Below are positions 35,140 to 42,843 of a DNA stretch of 64,000 bases, one piece after another. Origin of the DNA: Erysipelotrichaceae bacterium (GTDB taxonomy: Bacteria; Bacillota_I; Bacilli_A; Erysipelotrichales; Erysipelotrichaceae); contig JAFRQF010000027.1 in the NCBI GenBank assembly GCA_017428765.1, forward strand, positions 1 through 64,000, given 5' to 3'. Under the pieces are notes generated by a model that saw nothing but the letters and a program-made list of their open reading frames with translations, was not told the origin of the DNA and searched no databases. The stretch's first letter is position 1; each line of letters opens with the position of its first letter. A program made the position numbers and the translations under genes.

Positions 35140-36099
35140 TTATTTTGTAAGATGGATACCGAATCCACCGATCTCGTCGTTGAAGTAGATGAACTTCATG
35201 TTGCCCTTTTCATCATAAGTGGCAGAAGATTCATCGAATGTGTAGCCTAATGACTCGTAGTATCTCTTGGCACGATCGACGTTGTTGACACCGATTGCGA
35301 TGTGACCGTGTTTGCCTTTTGCCTTAGCTGCGGACATGACTTCTACGAAATCAGAACCGAACCAGCCCTTGGAAGTCTCTCTGACTTCGCCGCCGAAGAG
35401 CTTCGCAAACTGATTTGCCAGTTCAAGACCGTTGCCGTTTTCTTCGTTGACAGCGACATGTTTGATCTTGATGCCCAGCATTGCCTTGACAGCGCCTCTG
35501 GTCAGTTCTTCGATCTTCTTGAAATCGCCGGCTTCGATGGCCTTCTTGTCGATCATCCAGGTACCGCCGCAGGCAAGGATCACCGGATCATTGAGGTAAT
35601 CGTTGACATTGGATTCTTTGATACCGCCGGTCGGCATGAATTTTAATTTATTGTACGGAGCAGAAAGGGCTTTGATCATCTTCAGACCGCCTAAAGGTTC
35701 TGCCGGGAAGAATTTTACGACTTCCAGACCGAAAGCGGAAGCAGTCTCCAGGTCAGCCGCATTGGCCGTACCAGGTAAGATCGGAATGTTCTTCTCCTGG
35801 CAATATGCGATCGTATCGGCATTGGTACCAGGTGATACGATGAATTCCGCACCGGCATCGATGGCGGAATCGACCTGCTGTCTGTTTAAGACAGTGCCTG
35901 CACCGATGATCATATCCGGGCAAGCCTTTCTCATTTCGATCATCGCATCATGAGCTGCCGCCGTTCTGTAGGTGACTTCCGCTACAGGCAGACCGCCTGC
36001 ACAAAGAGCCTTTGCCAGAGGTGCAGCATCTTCAACGCGATCCAGAGCGATAACCGGTACGATACCGATATCATGGATCTTCTTACAAATCTCGTTCAT
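35140..36099 (-). CDS. eda: KDPG/KHG aldolase fused to a VOC (glyoxalase-like) domain
   Basis: The first 208 residues are a class I KDPG aldolase that splits 2-keto-3-deoxy-6-phosphogluconate into pyruvate and glyceraldehyde 3-phosphate. The catalytic pair is E41 (VAEVTYRT) and Schiff-base lysine K129 (VVKFFPAE), matching the E. coli positions with a shift of four. Residues about 211-319 form a separate VOC-fold domain (IKHVAVNEE at its start, KHGHIAIGVNNVDRAKRYYESLGY later). Aldolases of this size with such an extension occur in other anaerobic Firmicutes, but the role of the VOC part is not known to me. The gene overlaps the pectinesterase gene by 17 bases. Confidence 0.92.
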   Translation of the reverse strand: MNEICKKIHDIGIVPVIALDRVEDAAPLAKALCAGGLPVAEVTYRTAAAHDAMIEMRKACPDMIIGAGTVLNRQQVDSAIDAGAEFIVSPGTNADTIAYCQEKNIPILPGTANAADLETASAFGLEVVKFFPAEPLGGLKMIKALSAPYNKLKFMPTGGIKESNVNDYLNDPVILACGGTWMIDKKAIEAGDFKKIEELTRGAVKAMLGIKIKHVAVNEENGNGLELANQFAKLFGGEVRETSKGWFGSDFVEVMSAAKAKGKHGHIAIGVNNVDRAKRYYESLGYTFDESSATYDEKGNMKFIYFNDEIGGFGIHLTK

Positions 36100-37009
36100 C
36101 TTTTCTCCTCCTTAATGAATCAATATAGTCCAGGTCTTTCTTGCTGACCTGTTTGAGCCAGTCCACGCGATCAATCGGACCGGCACTACAGTTATTGTAC
36201 TCCATGAAACACGTGGTTTCATGGGCATCCGGCTTGTCCCAGTCATGGAAGCCTTCCTTGCGGATATGATCGCCAAGCTTGGAATTAGCGATCAGGCATT
36301 TTCCATAGTTGCGCCAGGGTCTTGCCAGATAGACGGAATCTTTCATGCCCTCTTCGCAAGTGAAGCGGCATTCATCGAATATGAAGCCATAGTCTTCATT
36401 CTGCGGTGTATTGGGTGCACATACGAAGCCGTTGATCGGTTTCTGTATGTTCCGTGAGCGTATCTCACAATCATGCAGATAGCCCATGCCGCCGCCGAAG
36501 ATGAAATCGATCGAGCCTTCGATGAGACAATGTTCGAAGATCGCCTCACGATGCACTCTTTCTCTTTCTTTCAAAGGACCGTCAAAACCTCTGTATTCAT
36601 ATTCCTTATCCGGAAGCGGTGCCAGAAACAGTGTGTCCTGATAGGATGAGATCATACAATCCTTTGCATAGAAATCATCCCCGTCGATCATAAGTGCGAT
36701 CGCCTGTCCGTCATGATAGCCGGCATCGTTATATACCTTCATGTTTTCAAAACTGACATGATCGGCATCGACGAATACCGAATAGGTACGGAAAGTCCCT
36801 CTCTTGAAACCGTCTTCCAATATCTCGTAAGCCTTAAGGCCGTAACGTATCGTTCCGTTTGCGATCCTTACATAAGGCTTATCGATCACGATCTGTTCTT
36901 CGATCTCCTCGCCCGCAAGATCGATCAGGACTTCTTCTTTGTTGTCCTTCGGGATGCGGGCAAGGATATCCTTTAAGCTTTTATATCCGTTTCCCTGATG
37001 ATCAGTCAT
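36083..37009 (-). CDS. Pectin methylesterase (CE8), cytoplasmic
   Basis: This enzyme removes methyl esters from galacturonate residues. Active-site residues in the beta-helix are readable: Q124-D125 (YQDTLF), D168 (GSIDFIFG) and R230/W232 (LARPWRNYG). The 308 residues have no signal peptide, unlike plant and pathogen enzymes, so it must act on imported, partly methylated oligogalacturonides. It overlaps uxaC by eight bases and eda by 17, which indicates tight translational coupling. Confidence 0.93.
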   Translation of the reverse strand: MTDHQGNGYKSLKDILARIPKDNKEEVLIDLAGEEIEEQIVIDKPYVRIANGTIRYGLKAYEILEDGFKRGTFRTYSVFVDADHVSFENMKVYNDAGYHDGQAIALMIDGDDFYAKDCMISSYQDTLFLAPLPDKEYEYRGFDGPLKERERVHREAIFEHCLIEGSIDFIFGGGMGYLHDCEIRSRNIQKPINGFVCAPNTPQNEDYGFIFDECRFTCEEGMKDSVYLARPWRNYGKCLIANSKLGDHIRKEGFHDWDKPDAHETTCFMEYNNCSAGPIDRVDWLKQVSKKDLDYIDSLRRRKDERDL

Positions 37010-38402
37010 TGAAACCGAGGTAGTTAACGGCGTTGTTGTAGGAGATGTCTTCTACGATCTCTTTCAGCAGTTTCTCGTCATTTGGATACTCGCCGTTTTC
37101 AACTAATGTACCGATGAAATCGCATAAGATCCTGCGGAAGTATTCATGTCTTGTGTAAGATAAGAAGCTTCTGGAATCCGTTAACATACCAACGAAGTTT
37201 GCCAGCATGCCATCATTTGCCAAAGTCTGCATCTGTTCCTGCATGCCGATCTTATGATCGTTGAACCACCATGCGGAACCCTGCTGCAGTTTGCCTCTGA
37301 TGCCGTCGCCCTGGAAGCAGTTGATCGTCGTGACGATCGCCGCATTGTCGGCCGGATTCAAAGAATAGATGATCGTTCTAGGAAGATTTCCTTCGACGTT
37401 CAAAGAATTGAGGAAGTCTGCCATCTGTGAAGACGGAGCATAGTTGTTGATCGTATCGAAACCTGTATCCGGTCCCAGCTTATCGAACATCGCTTTGTTG
37501 TTGTCACGCTTGCAGCCGTAGTGTAACTGCATCGCCCAGCCTTTTCTCGCATAGACGGAACCTAAGTGTCTCATGAAGGCAGTCTTGAACTGCAGTTCTT
37601 CTTTTCTTGTGATGCATTCGCCGGACAGTCTCTTGGCAAAGATCTTTTCGATCTCTTCCTCACTTGCCGGTTCATACATGACATATTCCAATGCGTGGTC
37701 GGACGCTTTGCAGCCCATGGATCCGAAGAAGTCGATACGGGAGTCGATGACATCGCACAGATCTTTGAAGGAAGCGATCTTTTTGCCGCTGACCTTCTCT
37801 AATTTTGCGAGATAGTCGAGGTAATCGACCTTTTCGATGTTGTTGGCCTTATCCGGTCTGAAACAAGGAACGATCTTCGTCTTCATCGTCTTGTCTTCTG
37901 CGAGCAGCTTATGGATCGCGAGATCATCTGCCGGATCATCGGTCGTACAGATGATGGTGACATGCGAATCTTCCAGGATCTTGCGGACAGTTAATGTCTT
38001 TAAGACTTCGTTGCACTTATTGAAGATCTCTTCGGCGTTGTCTTCCGTCAGAGGTTCATAGATGCCGAAGTATCTTTGAAGTTCAAGGTGTGACCAGTGA
38101 TATAAAGGGTTGCCGATCAGATGAGAAAGCGTCTTTGCCCAGGCTTTGAACTTTTCCAGGTCGGAAGCATCGCCCGTGATGTATTTCTCATCGATGCCGT
38201 TGGCTCTCATCTGTCTCCACTTGTAGTGGTCACCGCCGAGCCAGACTTCGGTGATCGTCGAGAACTTTCTGTTCTCATAGATCTCCTTTTGCGAGATGTG
38301 GCAATGATAGTCGATGATCGGCATCTTTGCGGCATAGTCGTGATAAAGATGCTTCGCCGTTTCATTGCTCAAAAGAAAATCTTTTCCCATGAATTCTTTC
38401 AT
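37002..38402 (-). CDS. uxaC: Uronate isomerase
   Basis: UxaC converts D-galacturonate to tagaturonate and glucuronate to fructuronate. The 466-residue protein opens with KDFLLSNETAKHLYHDYA and the metal-site motif IDYHCH near residue 30, which is diagnostic of the family (amidohydrolase fold). CTTDDPADD near 155 is another conserved block. It has an AGGAG ribosome site, follows kdgK copy 2 by 11 bases and overlaps the pectinesterase start. It is the first step for galacturonate freed by the GH28 and GH4 enzymes of this region. Confidence 0.96.
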   Translation of the reverse strand: MKEFMGKDFLLSNETAKHLYHDYAAKMPIIDYHCHISQKEIYENRKFSTITEVWLGGDHYKWRQMRANGIDEKYITGDASDLEKFKAWAKTLSHLIGNPLYHWSHLELQRYFGIYEPLTEDNAEEIFNKCNEVLKTLTVRKILEDSHVTIICTTDDPADDLAIHKLLAEDKTMKTKIVPCFRPDKANNIEKVDYLDYLAKLEKVSGKKIASFKDLCDVIDSRIDFFGSMGCKASDHALEYVMYEPASEEEIEKIFAKRLSGECITRKEELQFKTAFMRHLGSVYARKGWAMQLHYGCKRDNNKAMFDKLGPDTGFDTINNYAPSSQMADFLNSLNVEGNLPRTIIYSLNPADNAAIVTTINCFQGDGIRGKLQQGSAWWFNDHKIGMQEQMQTLANDGMLANFVGMLTDSRSFLSYTRHEYFRRILCDFIGTLVENGEYPNDEKLLKEIVEDISYNNAVNYLGFND

Positions 38403-38413
38403 ATGTATTTCTC

Positions 38414-39436
38414 CTATCTTTGTACAGCTGCGTTGCCGTTCGTTTTCATGAATTCGAGGACTTCCTCTTCGGACAGAACCGAAGCATCGCCATATAAGGT
38501 GTGCTTAAGTACGGAAGTCGCAAGACCGAATTTAAGGGCATATTTCGGATTTTCGTAGTCTTTCAGAAGACCGTGGATGATACCGCTCGAGAAGGCATCA
38601 CCGCCGCCGATCCTGTCATAGATCGAGAAGCGGATCGGTCCCTCTTTGAAGCAGATGCCGTCCTTGCGGATGCAATAGCTGGAAAGCGAATTGTCAGTCG
38701 CCGTATGAACGATCCTGTCGGTACCGAAGACATAGTTGACTTTGGTCTGATCCATCAGCTTCCTGGCAACATCGAGTCTTTTTTCTTCCGGTGTTTCAAG
38801 ATGCGGATCGACCGGGATCTCCAGCATCGTGTTCATATCGAAGAAGTTTCCAAACAGGACATCGACATACTTGATCGCCTTCTGGAAATGCGGTCTGGCT
38901 TCTTCGATCGTCCACAGTTTGGAACGGTAGTTGAAGTCGAAGGATACCTTGACGCCATATTTCTCACAGGCTTCCAGACACTTGAAGGCGACATTGCGGC
39001 ACTTCTCGTGGATGGCCAAAGTGATACCGGACATGTGGAACCATTCCGCATCCCTGAAGATCTCATCATAGTCAAGATCATCGATGCCGATCCTGGTGAT
39101 GGCTGAGTGGGCACGGTTGTATAAGACCTTGCTCGGACGTCCGCCGAAACCTGTTTCGACGAAGTACATGCCTAAGTTCGATGAGCCTCTTAAGATATGA
39201 TCCGTTCCGACACCGTGACGTTTCAGATGCATGATCGCCGATTCGCCCAGCTGGTTGTCCGGAACTCTGGTCAGGAAGTCTGTCTGATTGCCGAGATGCG
39301 ACAATGAGACAAGAACGTTAGCTTCAGCACCGCCGTAATTGGCGATGAAATTTTTAGCCTCCGAGATGGTCGTATAATCCGGAGGTGTCAGTCTTAACAT
39401 GATCTCGCCAAAAGCGACTACTTTTTTAGACATCAT
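38414..39436 (-). CDS. PfkB-family sugar kinase, KdgK-like, copy 2
   Basis: The 340 residues have the same architecture as the kdgK at 34102-35121: GEIMLRLTPPD at the start and GGGDAFSSG near residue 281. N-terminal substrate-facing positions differ (YGGAEANV here, YGGGEANV there). It could be a second 2-keto-3-deoxygluconate kinase with different affinity, or act on a related keto-deoxy sugar acid. The start is ATG 39436 or 39433. The stop of the interrupted upstream membrane-protein frame overlaps this start codon, which suggests they were translationally coupled. Confidence 0.85.
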   Translation of the reverse strand: MMSKKVVAFGEIMLRLTPPDYTTISEAKNFIANYGGAEANVLVSLSHLGNQTDFLTRVPDNQLGESAIMHLKRHGVGTDHILRGSSNLGMYFVETGFGGRPSKVLYNRAHSAITRIGIDDLDYDEIFRDAEWFHMSGITLAIHEKCRNVAFKCLEACEKYGVKVSFDFNYRSKLWTIEEARPHFQKAIKYVDVLFGNFFDMNTMLEIPVDPHLETPEEKRLDVARKLMDQTKVNYVFGTDRIVHTATDNSLSSYCIRKDGICFKEGPIRFSIYDRIGGGDAFSSGIIHGLLKDYENPKYALKFGLATSVLKHTLYGDASVLSEEEVLEFMKTNGNAAVQR

Positions 39437-39573
39437 TTCCCCTTTCCAACAGGTCGATCATCCTTGTGAAAGACCTTTTCCATAAGCAGATCCTTGGCCT
39501 TGATGAACAGCATATCGAAGGCCGTATAAATGATCCCGAAGAGTATCGGTTCCACATTGGCATGGATCAGTCA
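39433..39573 (-). other. Open continuation of the preceding membrane-protein frame beyond an in-frame TGA
   Basis: After the TGA at 39571-39573 the same frame stays open for 45 codons. It encodes a hydrophobic, membrane-helix-like stretch (VEPILFGIIYTAFDMLF) and a charged tail ending VGKGK. Its stop TGA (39433-39435) overlaps the ATG of the next gene, the same tight arrangement seen elsewhere in the operon. The simplest reading is that the gene normally ends here. Confidence 0.7.
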
Positions 39574-40026
39574 GTAGAACCCGATCGTCAGACTCAGCAG
39601 AAGAAAGGCATATACGATATGGGCAAAGAAAGTCCAATACTTGCCGGAAGGAAACATGATATACGGATAGTATTCCTTGTCATCTCCGCTGATGAATTTC
39701 AGAACATTGGAGGTAAGCAGATCCGTTACGATGCCTAAGCCGATAGCAAACACGAACATCTGGTCCAGCCAGTTAGGCAGATAGATCGAAAGCCCCCAGT
39801 AAAAGAAAAAACAAACAGCTCCCGCGAACCAGAATTTGATGAATAAGGCTTTTACCCAGACAGGGATCATGCCTAACTTCGAACTCTTATACTGATTCAA
39901 CTCCTGATCCGATACGACTCTGGCATTGCCTTTATTGGTTTCCGCCAGTCTGTCTACCGCATCCGTTTTCAGCTTATAATAGTCCTTTTCAGCCTGAGGG
40001 ATCTCTTTGTTTTTCTTTTTTGACAT
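39571..40026 (-). CDS. Small membrane protein of the ABC cluster, interrupted by an in-frame TGA
   Basis: To the TGA the protein is 151 residues: a Lys-rich soluble N-terminus of about 55, then three predicted membrane helices (about 57-80, 85-107, 131-151). With the TGA read as an amino acid it would be 197 residues with a fourth helix, matching the four-helix plan of its three neighbours. ATG 40026 was chosen because the longer upstream frame lies inside the preceding gene. There is no clear ribosome site, so coupling to that gene, 13 bases away, is likely. I do not recognise the family. Other tryptophans in this gene use TGG, so a changed genetic code is unlikely. Confidence 0.7.
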   Translation of the reverse strand: MSKKKNKEIPQAEKDYYKLKTDAVDRLAETNKGNARVVSDQELNQYKSSKLGMIPVWVKALFIKFWFAGAVCFFFYWGLSIYLPNWLDQMFVFAIGLGIVTDLLTSNVLKFISGDDKEYYPYIMFPSGKYWTFFAHIVYAFLLLSLTIGFY

Positions 40027-40039
40027 AATTGGTAATTGA

Positions 40040-40639
40040 TTAGTTTTCGTTGTCGTGGCGTTTGCCGCTGGAACGAGCCGCTTCGCCGTCGTCATCCGAG
40101 ACGAGTTCGATCGAGACATCTTCGTTTTCTGCGATCGCAATGGAAGTATCGATCTTGCTGAGAGCCTTGCCGATGACAGGAATCAAAACGATCAGAACGA
40201 TCGAGATCGCAACTAAAACGATATGTACCGTCAGCATCGACTGTGCCTGCGGAATGAACTGCCTTGAGGCATTGATCTGAATGGATTGCAGACCTTCCGC
40301 AATCTTACCTAAGTAAACGACATCTGCGAAAGCAACAATTCCTTCCAGTACATATAACAGGATGACCATCGGTAAGATCGGTTTCTTTCTCTTCGGGAAT
40401 GCGTTCAGGAAGGCAACGAATGCCAGGATCGAGAACAGCATGATCACGAATTCACACAAGCCCATCCATGGTCTGTTGACGACAGCTGTCGTATTGGAAA
40501 CTTTCGTAAGATTGAAAGAGTATACGATGAAGGCGATCGCCATCATGCAAAGCGGGATGTTGTGCGGTCTTTTCTTGAGTGAAACAATAAATTTACGCTT
40601 GGATTCTGCAAATCCTTTGTTTTTCTTTTCTTCAGCCAT
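40040..40639 (-). CDS. Four-helix membrane protein of the ABC cluster, unknown function
   Basis: The protein has 199 residues. A basic N-terminus (about 1-27) is followed by four predicted membrane helices (about 29-45, 60-82, 90-108 and 136-158) and an acidic, serine-rich cytoplasmic tail. ATG 40639 has a GGAGG ribosome site, and longer frames overlap the end of the ATPase gene. I do not recognise the family. Its position between the ABC ATPase and another small membrane protein suggests a part in oligouronide import, but this is inference from context. Confidence 0.7.
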   Translation of the reverse strand: MAEEKKNKGFAESKRKFIVSLKKRPHNIPLCMMAIAFIVYSFNLTKVSNTTAVVNRPWMGLCEFVIMLFSILAFVAFLNAFPKRKKPILPMVILLYVLEGIVAFADVVYLGKIAEGLQSIQINASRQFIPQAQSMLTVHIVLVAISIVLIVLIPVIGKALSKIDTSIAIAENEDVSIELVSDDDGEAARSSGKRHDNEN

Positions 40640-40652
40640 TCTATTGTTCCTC

Positions 40653-41717
40653 CTAAATAATCGCTTCCGTGGTTTCGGCGTCAAAGAGATGGACTCTTTC
40701 TTCATCGAAAGATACGCCTACCTTATCGCCGACTTTGAATCTCTGCCAGTCTCTGAATTTCGCACAGGAAGTCTTACCGAACAGCTTGCCATGCGTCAGA
40801 GTGAAGTGACCGGTATTTTCGTTGAGATTGACATCGAGCACGAAGTCATTACCCGGATGGATGTCTTCCGGACGGATACCTAAAACGAACTCGTTCTTAT
40901 CTGACTTGTTGACTGCATCAGCAACTCTTGCAGGAATCTTCGTTTCGATGCCTTCGACATAGAACTTGCCGTCTTCCTTCTTCAGGTTGTATAAGTTCAT
41001 CGGCGGAAGACCGATAAATGATGCAACGAAGAGGTTTTTCGGATGATCGTAGAGCTCGAGCGGTGTTCCGATCTGCTGAACATGACCCATGGACATACAT
41101 ACGATCCTGTCCGCAAGCGTCAAAGCTTCGGTCTGGTCGTGTGTGACATAGATCATCGTCGTGCCTAATCTCTTGTGTAATAATTTGATCTCTCTTCTGG
41201 TAGAGCCTCTTAATTTTGCGTCAAGGTTTGACAGAGGCTCATCGAATAAGAAGACCTTCGGATTTCTGACGATCGCACGGCCCATGGCGACACGCTGTCT
41301 CTGACCGCCGGATAACTGATTCGGCTTCTTGTTGAGCTGCTGTGTCAGACCGAGGATCTCTGCTGCTGCCATGACCTTTTCGTGGATGACATATTTGTCT
41401 TCCTTAGCAAGCATCAGAGAGAAAGCCATGTTTTCATAGATCGTCATATGGCCATACAGAGCATAGTTCTGGAAGACCATTGCGATATCTCTGTCTTTTG
41501 CAGGGAGCTGTGTGCAGTCCTTGCCGTCGATGAATAATTTACCGTTCGAGATATCTTCAAGACCTGCGACCATTCTGAGCGTCGTAGATTTGCCGCATCC
41601 TGACGGACCGACTAAGACGATGAATTCACCATCATTGATCTCCATATTGAAGTCATAGACGGCCTGGACATTATTGTCATAGATCTTATCTATATGTTGT
41701 AATGATAGACTTGCCAT
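40653..41717 (-). CDS. Sugar ABC transporter ATP-binding protein, MsmX/UgpC type, copy 1
   Basis: This 354-residue ATPase energises CUT1 sugar importers. It shows Walker A GPSGCGKST near residue 37, the signature LSGGQRQR near 135, Walker B VFLFDEPLSNLDA, and the H-loop YVTHDQTEA. The C-terminal 110 residues are the MalK-type OB/TOBE regulatory domain. A second ATPase of the same type is in this operon at 47549-48628. MsmX-type ATPases often serve several importers, so having two in one operon is notable. Confidence 0.93.
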   Translation of the reverse strand: MASLSLQHIDKIYDNNVQAVYDFNMEINDGEFIVLVGPSGCGKSTTLRMVAGLEDISNGKLFIDGKDCTQLPAKDRDIAMVFQNYALYGHMTIYENMAFSLMLAKEDKYVIHEKVMAAAEILGLTQQLNKKPNQLSGGQRQRVAMGRAIVRNPKVFLFDEPLSNLDAKLRGSTRREIKLLHKRLGTTMIYVTHDQTEALTLADRIVCMSMGHVQQIGTPLELYDHPKNLFVASFIGLPPMNLYNLKKEDGKFYVEGIETKIPARVADAVNKSDKNEFVLGIRPEDIHPGNDFVLDVNLNENTGHFTLTHGKLFGKTSCAKFRDWQRFKVGDKVGVSFDEERVHLFDAETTEAII

Positions 41718-41731
41718 AATTATCTCCCCTT

Positions 41732-42208
41732 CTATTTCTTCTCTACAGAATCAAGATAGTTCTGTAAGGTCTTGGAATTCTTGATGCTCATGAGACCGCC
41801 GACGATCATGAAGGCAGCTGCCGCAACAAGATAAATGATCGAACGAAGGAACTGCGAATTGTTCATGACTGCCATTTCGCCTTCCGGTCCGAGATATGTT
41901 GCCGCATGAGCTCTCATCGGATATACGAAGATACGGATGATCTGCACGACACCAAGTGCGATCATGAAGTATCCGAATTTGCCATGATAGTTCTTAACTT
42001 CGATCGATGACCAGAAGCCAAACAGCATGAACAGCAGATTGACGATGATCGATACACCGATCAGGAAGTTATAGAAGAATTCATTGTTGATTTTATAGAT
42101 TAAAACGAAGTAAAGCACATCAAAGACGATAGCCAATATTGCGAAGTTGGAAGGCATGTTGTCTTTGACATAACGCATCCTATCCAGTTTGATTCTGTCT
42201 TTATCCAT
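41732..42208 (-). CDS. Four-helix small membrane protein of the ABC cluster, unknown function
   Basis: The 158 residues start with a short charged segment (KDRIKLDRMRYVKDNMP), then carry four predicted helices (about 22-40, 44-66, 79-95 and 119-140) and a charged C-terminal tail. The external loop between helices 3 and 4 contains PMRAHAATYLGPEGEM. I recognise no family. It overlaps the upstream small membrane protein gene by eight bases, so the two are probably made together, perhaps as a complex. Confidence 0.7.
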   Translation of the reverse strand: MDKDRIKLDRMRYVKDNMPSNFAILAIVFDVLYFVLIYKINNEFFYNFLIGVSIIVNLLFMLFGFWSSIEVKNYHGKFGYFMIALGVVQIIRIFVYPMRAHAATYLGPEGEMAVMNNSQFLRSIIYLVAAAAFMIVGGLMSIKNSKTLQNYLDSVEKK

Positions 42209-42770
42209 TGATCGTTTCTCCCTTCAATATCGCATCTTCCTGCTTTACTAGTTTATTTTTCCAAGTTAAGTTATAGACGAGCGCACACGCACCTGCGATC
42301 AGCAGCAACGCTATAATGATCCCTGCATCGAAAAAGAATGTTGATTCGCTGTAAATGAAGTTCATCGTTTCAGCCATCATTTTGTACATTTCGAAATCAA
42401 CAGTGTTGAGGAACTGTGACCTGAATTTTAAGCAATTAATGATCAGATATGCGGCAGTGCCTACGAGAGCGGCAGCCTGAACATAAGTAGCTACCGTATT
42501 GCCCTGATAGTATTTTCTTCTGGTGTTGGAAGCAAATACGAACGGCAGACAGCCGATCACGATCAGAGCGATCGAGATCAGGACCATGTTGTGGTTATAA
42601 CCCTGCATATCATAGAAGATCTGAGATCCGGTCACACCGCCTAAAGCCTGAGTCTGATACAGGCCATACATGTCAGTCATGATACCCAGCGAATATACAA
42701 AAACGACACCTGATAATGCTATCAGAACGGGAAATAGGATCTTTTGAAATTTCATTTGTGGTTTGAACAT
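42201..42770 (-). CDS. Four-helix small membrane protein of the ABC cluster, unknown function
   Basis: Starting at ATG 42770 (ribosome site AGAGGTGA), the 189-residue protein has four predicted helices at about 10-30, 60-80, 95-112 and 150-172. A longer external loop between the first two helices contains DMYGLYQTQALGG. It is the first gene after the binding-protein gene, from which it is separated by a strong hairpin. No family is recognised. The four-helix plan is shared with three other proteins in the operon. Confidence 0.7.
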   Translation of the reverse strand: MFKPQMKFQKILFPVLIALSGVVFVYSLGIMTDMYGLYQTQALGGVTGSQIFYDMQGYNHNMVLISIALIVIGCLPFVFASNTRRKYYQGNTVATYVQAAALVGTAAYLIINCLKFRSQFLNTVDFEMYKMMAETMNFIYSESTFFFDAGIIIALLLIAGACALVYNLTWKNKLVKQEDAILKGETING

Positions 42771-42791
42771 AGTATCACCTCTCAGGTATGT

Positions 42792-42819
42792 ACCCTGGAG
42801 CTGCAAGCAGCCCCAGGGT
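42792..42819 (-). promoter_or_regulatory. Intercistronic hairpin after the binding-protein gene
   Basis: On the minus strand ACCCTGGGGCTGC pairs with GCAGCTCCAGGGT across a two-base loop with one G-T wobble. No T tract follows, so full termination is unlikely. Such hairpins often protect the upstream binding-protein message and lower expression of genes below it. Confidence 0.65.
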
Positions 42820-42843
42820 CGGTTTTAATCGAATCGGATTAAA

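Noticed and set aside
39571..39573. TGA read as tryptophan throughout the genome (mycoplasma-like code)
   Set aside because: Other genes in the window end at TGA with overlapping downstream starts, and tryptophans are encoded by TGG, including in the same gene.
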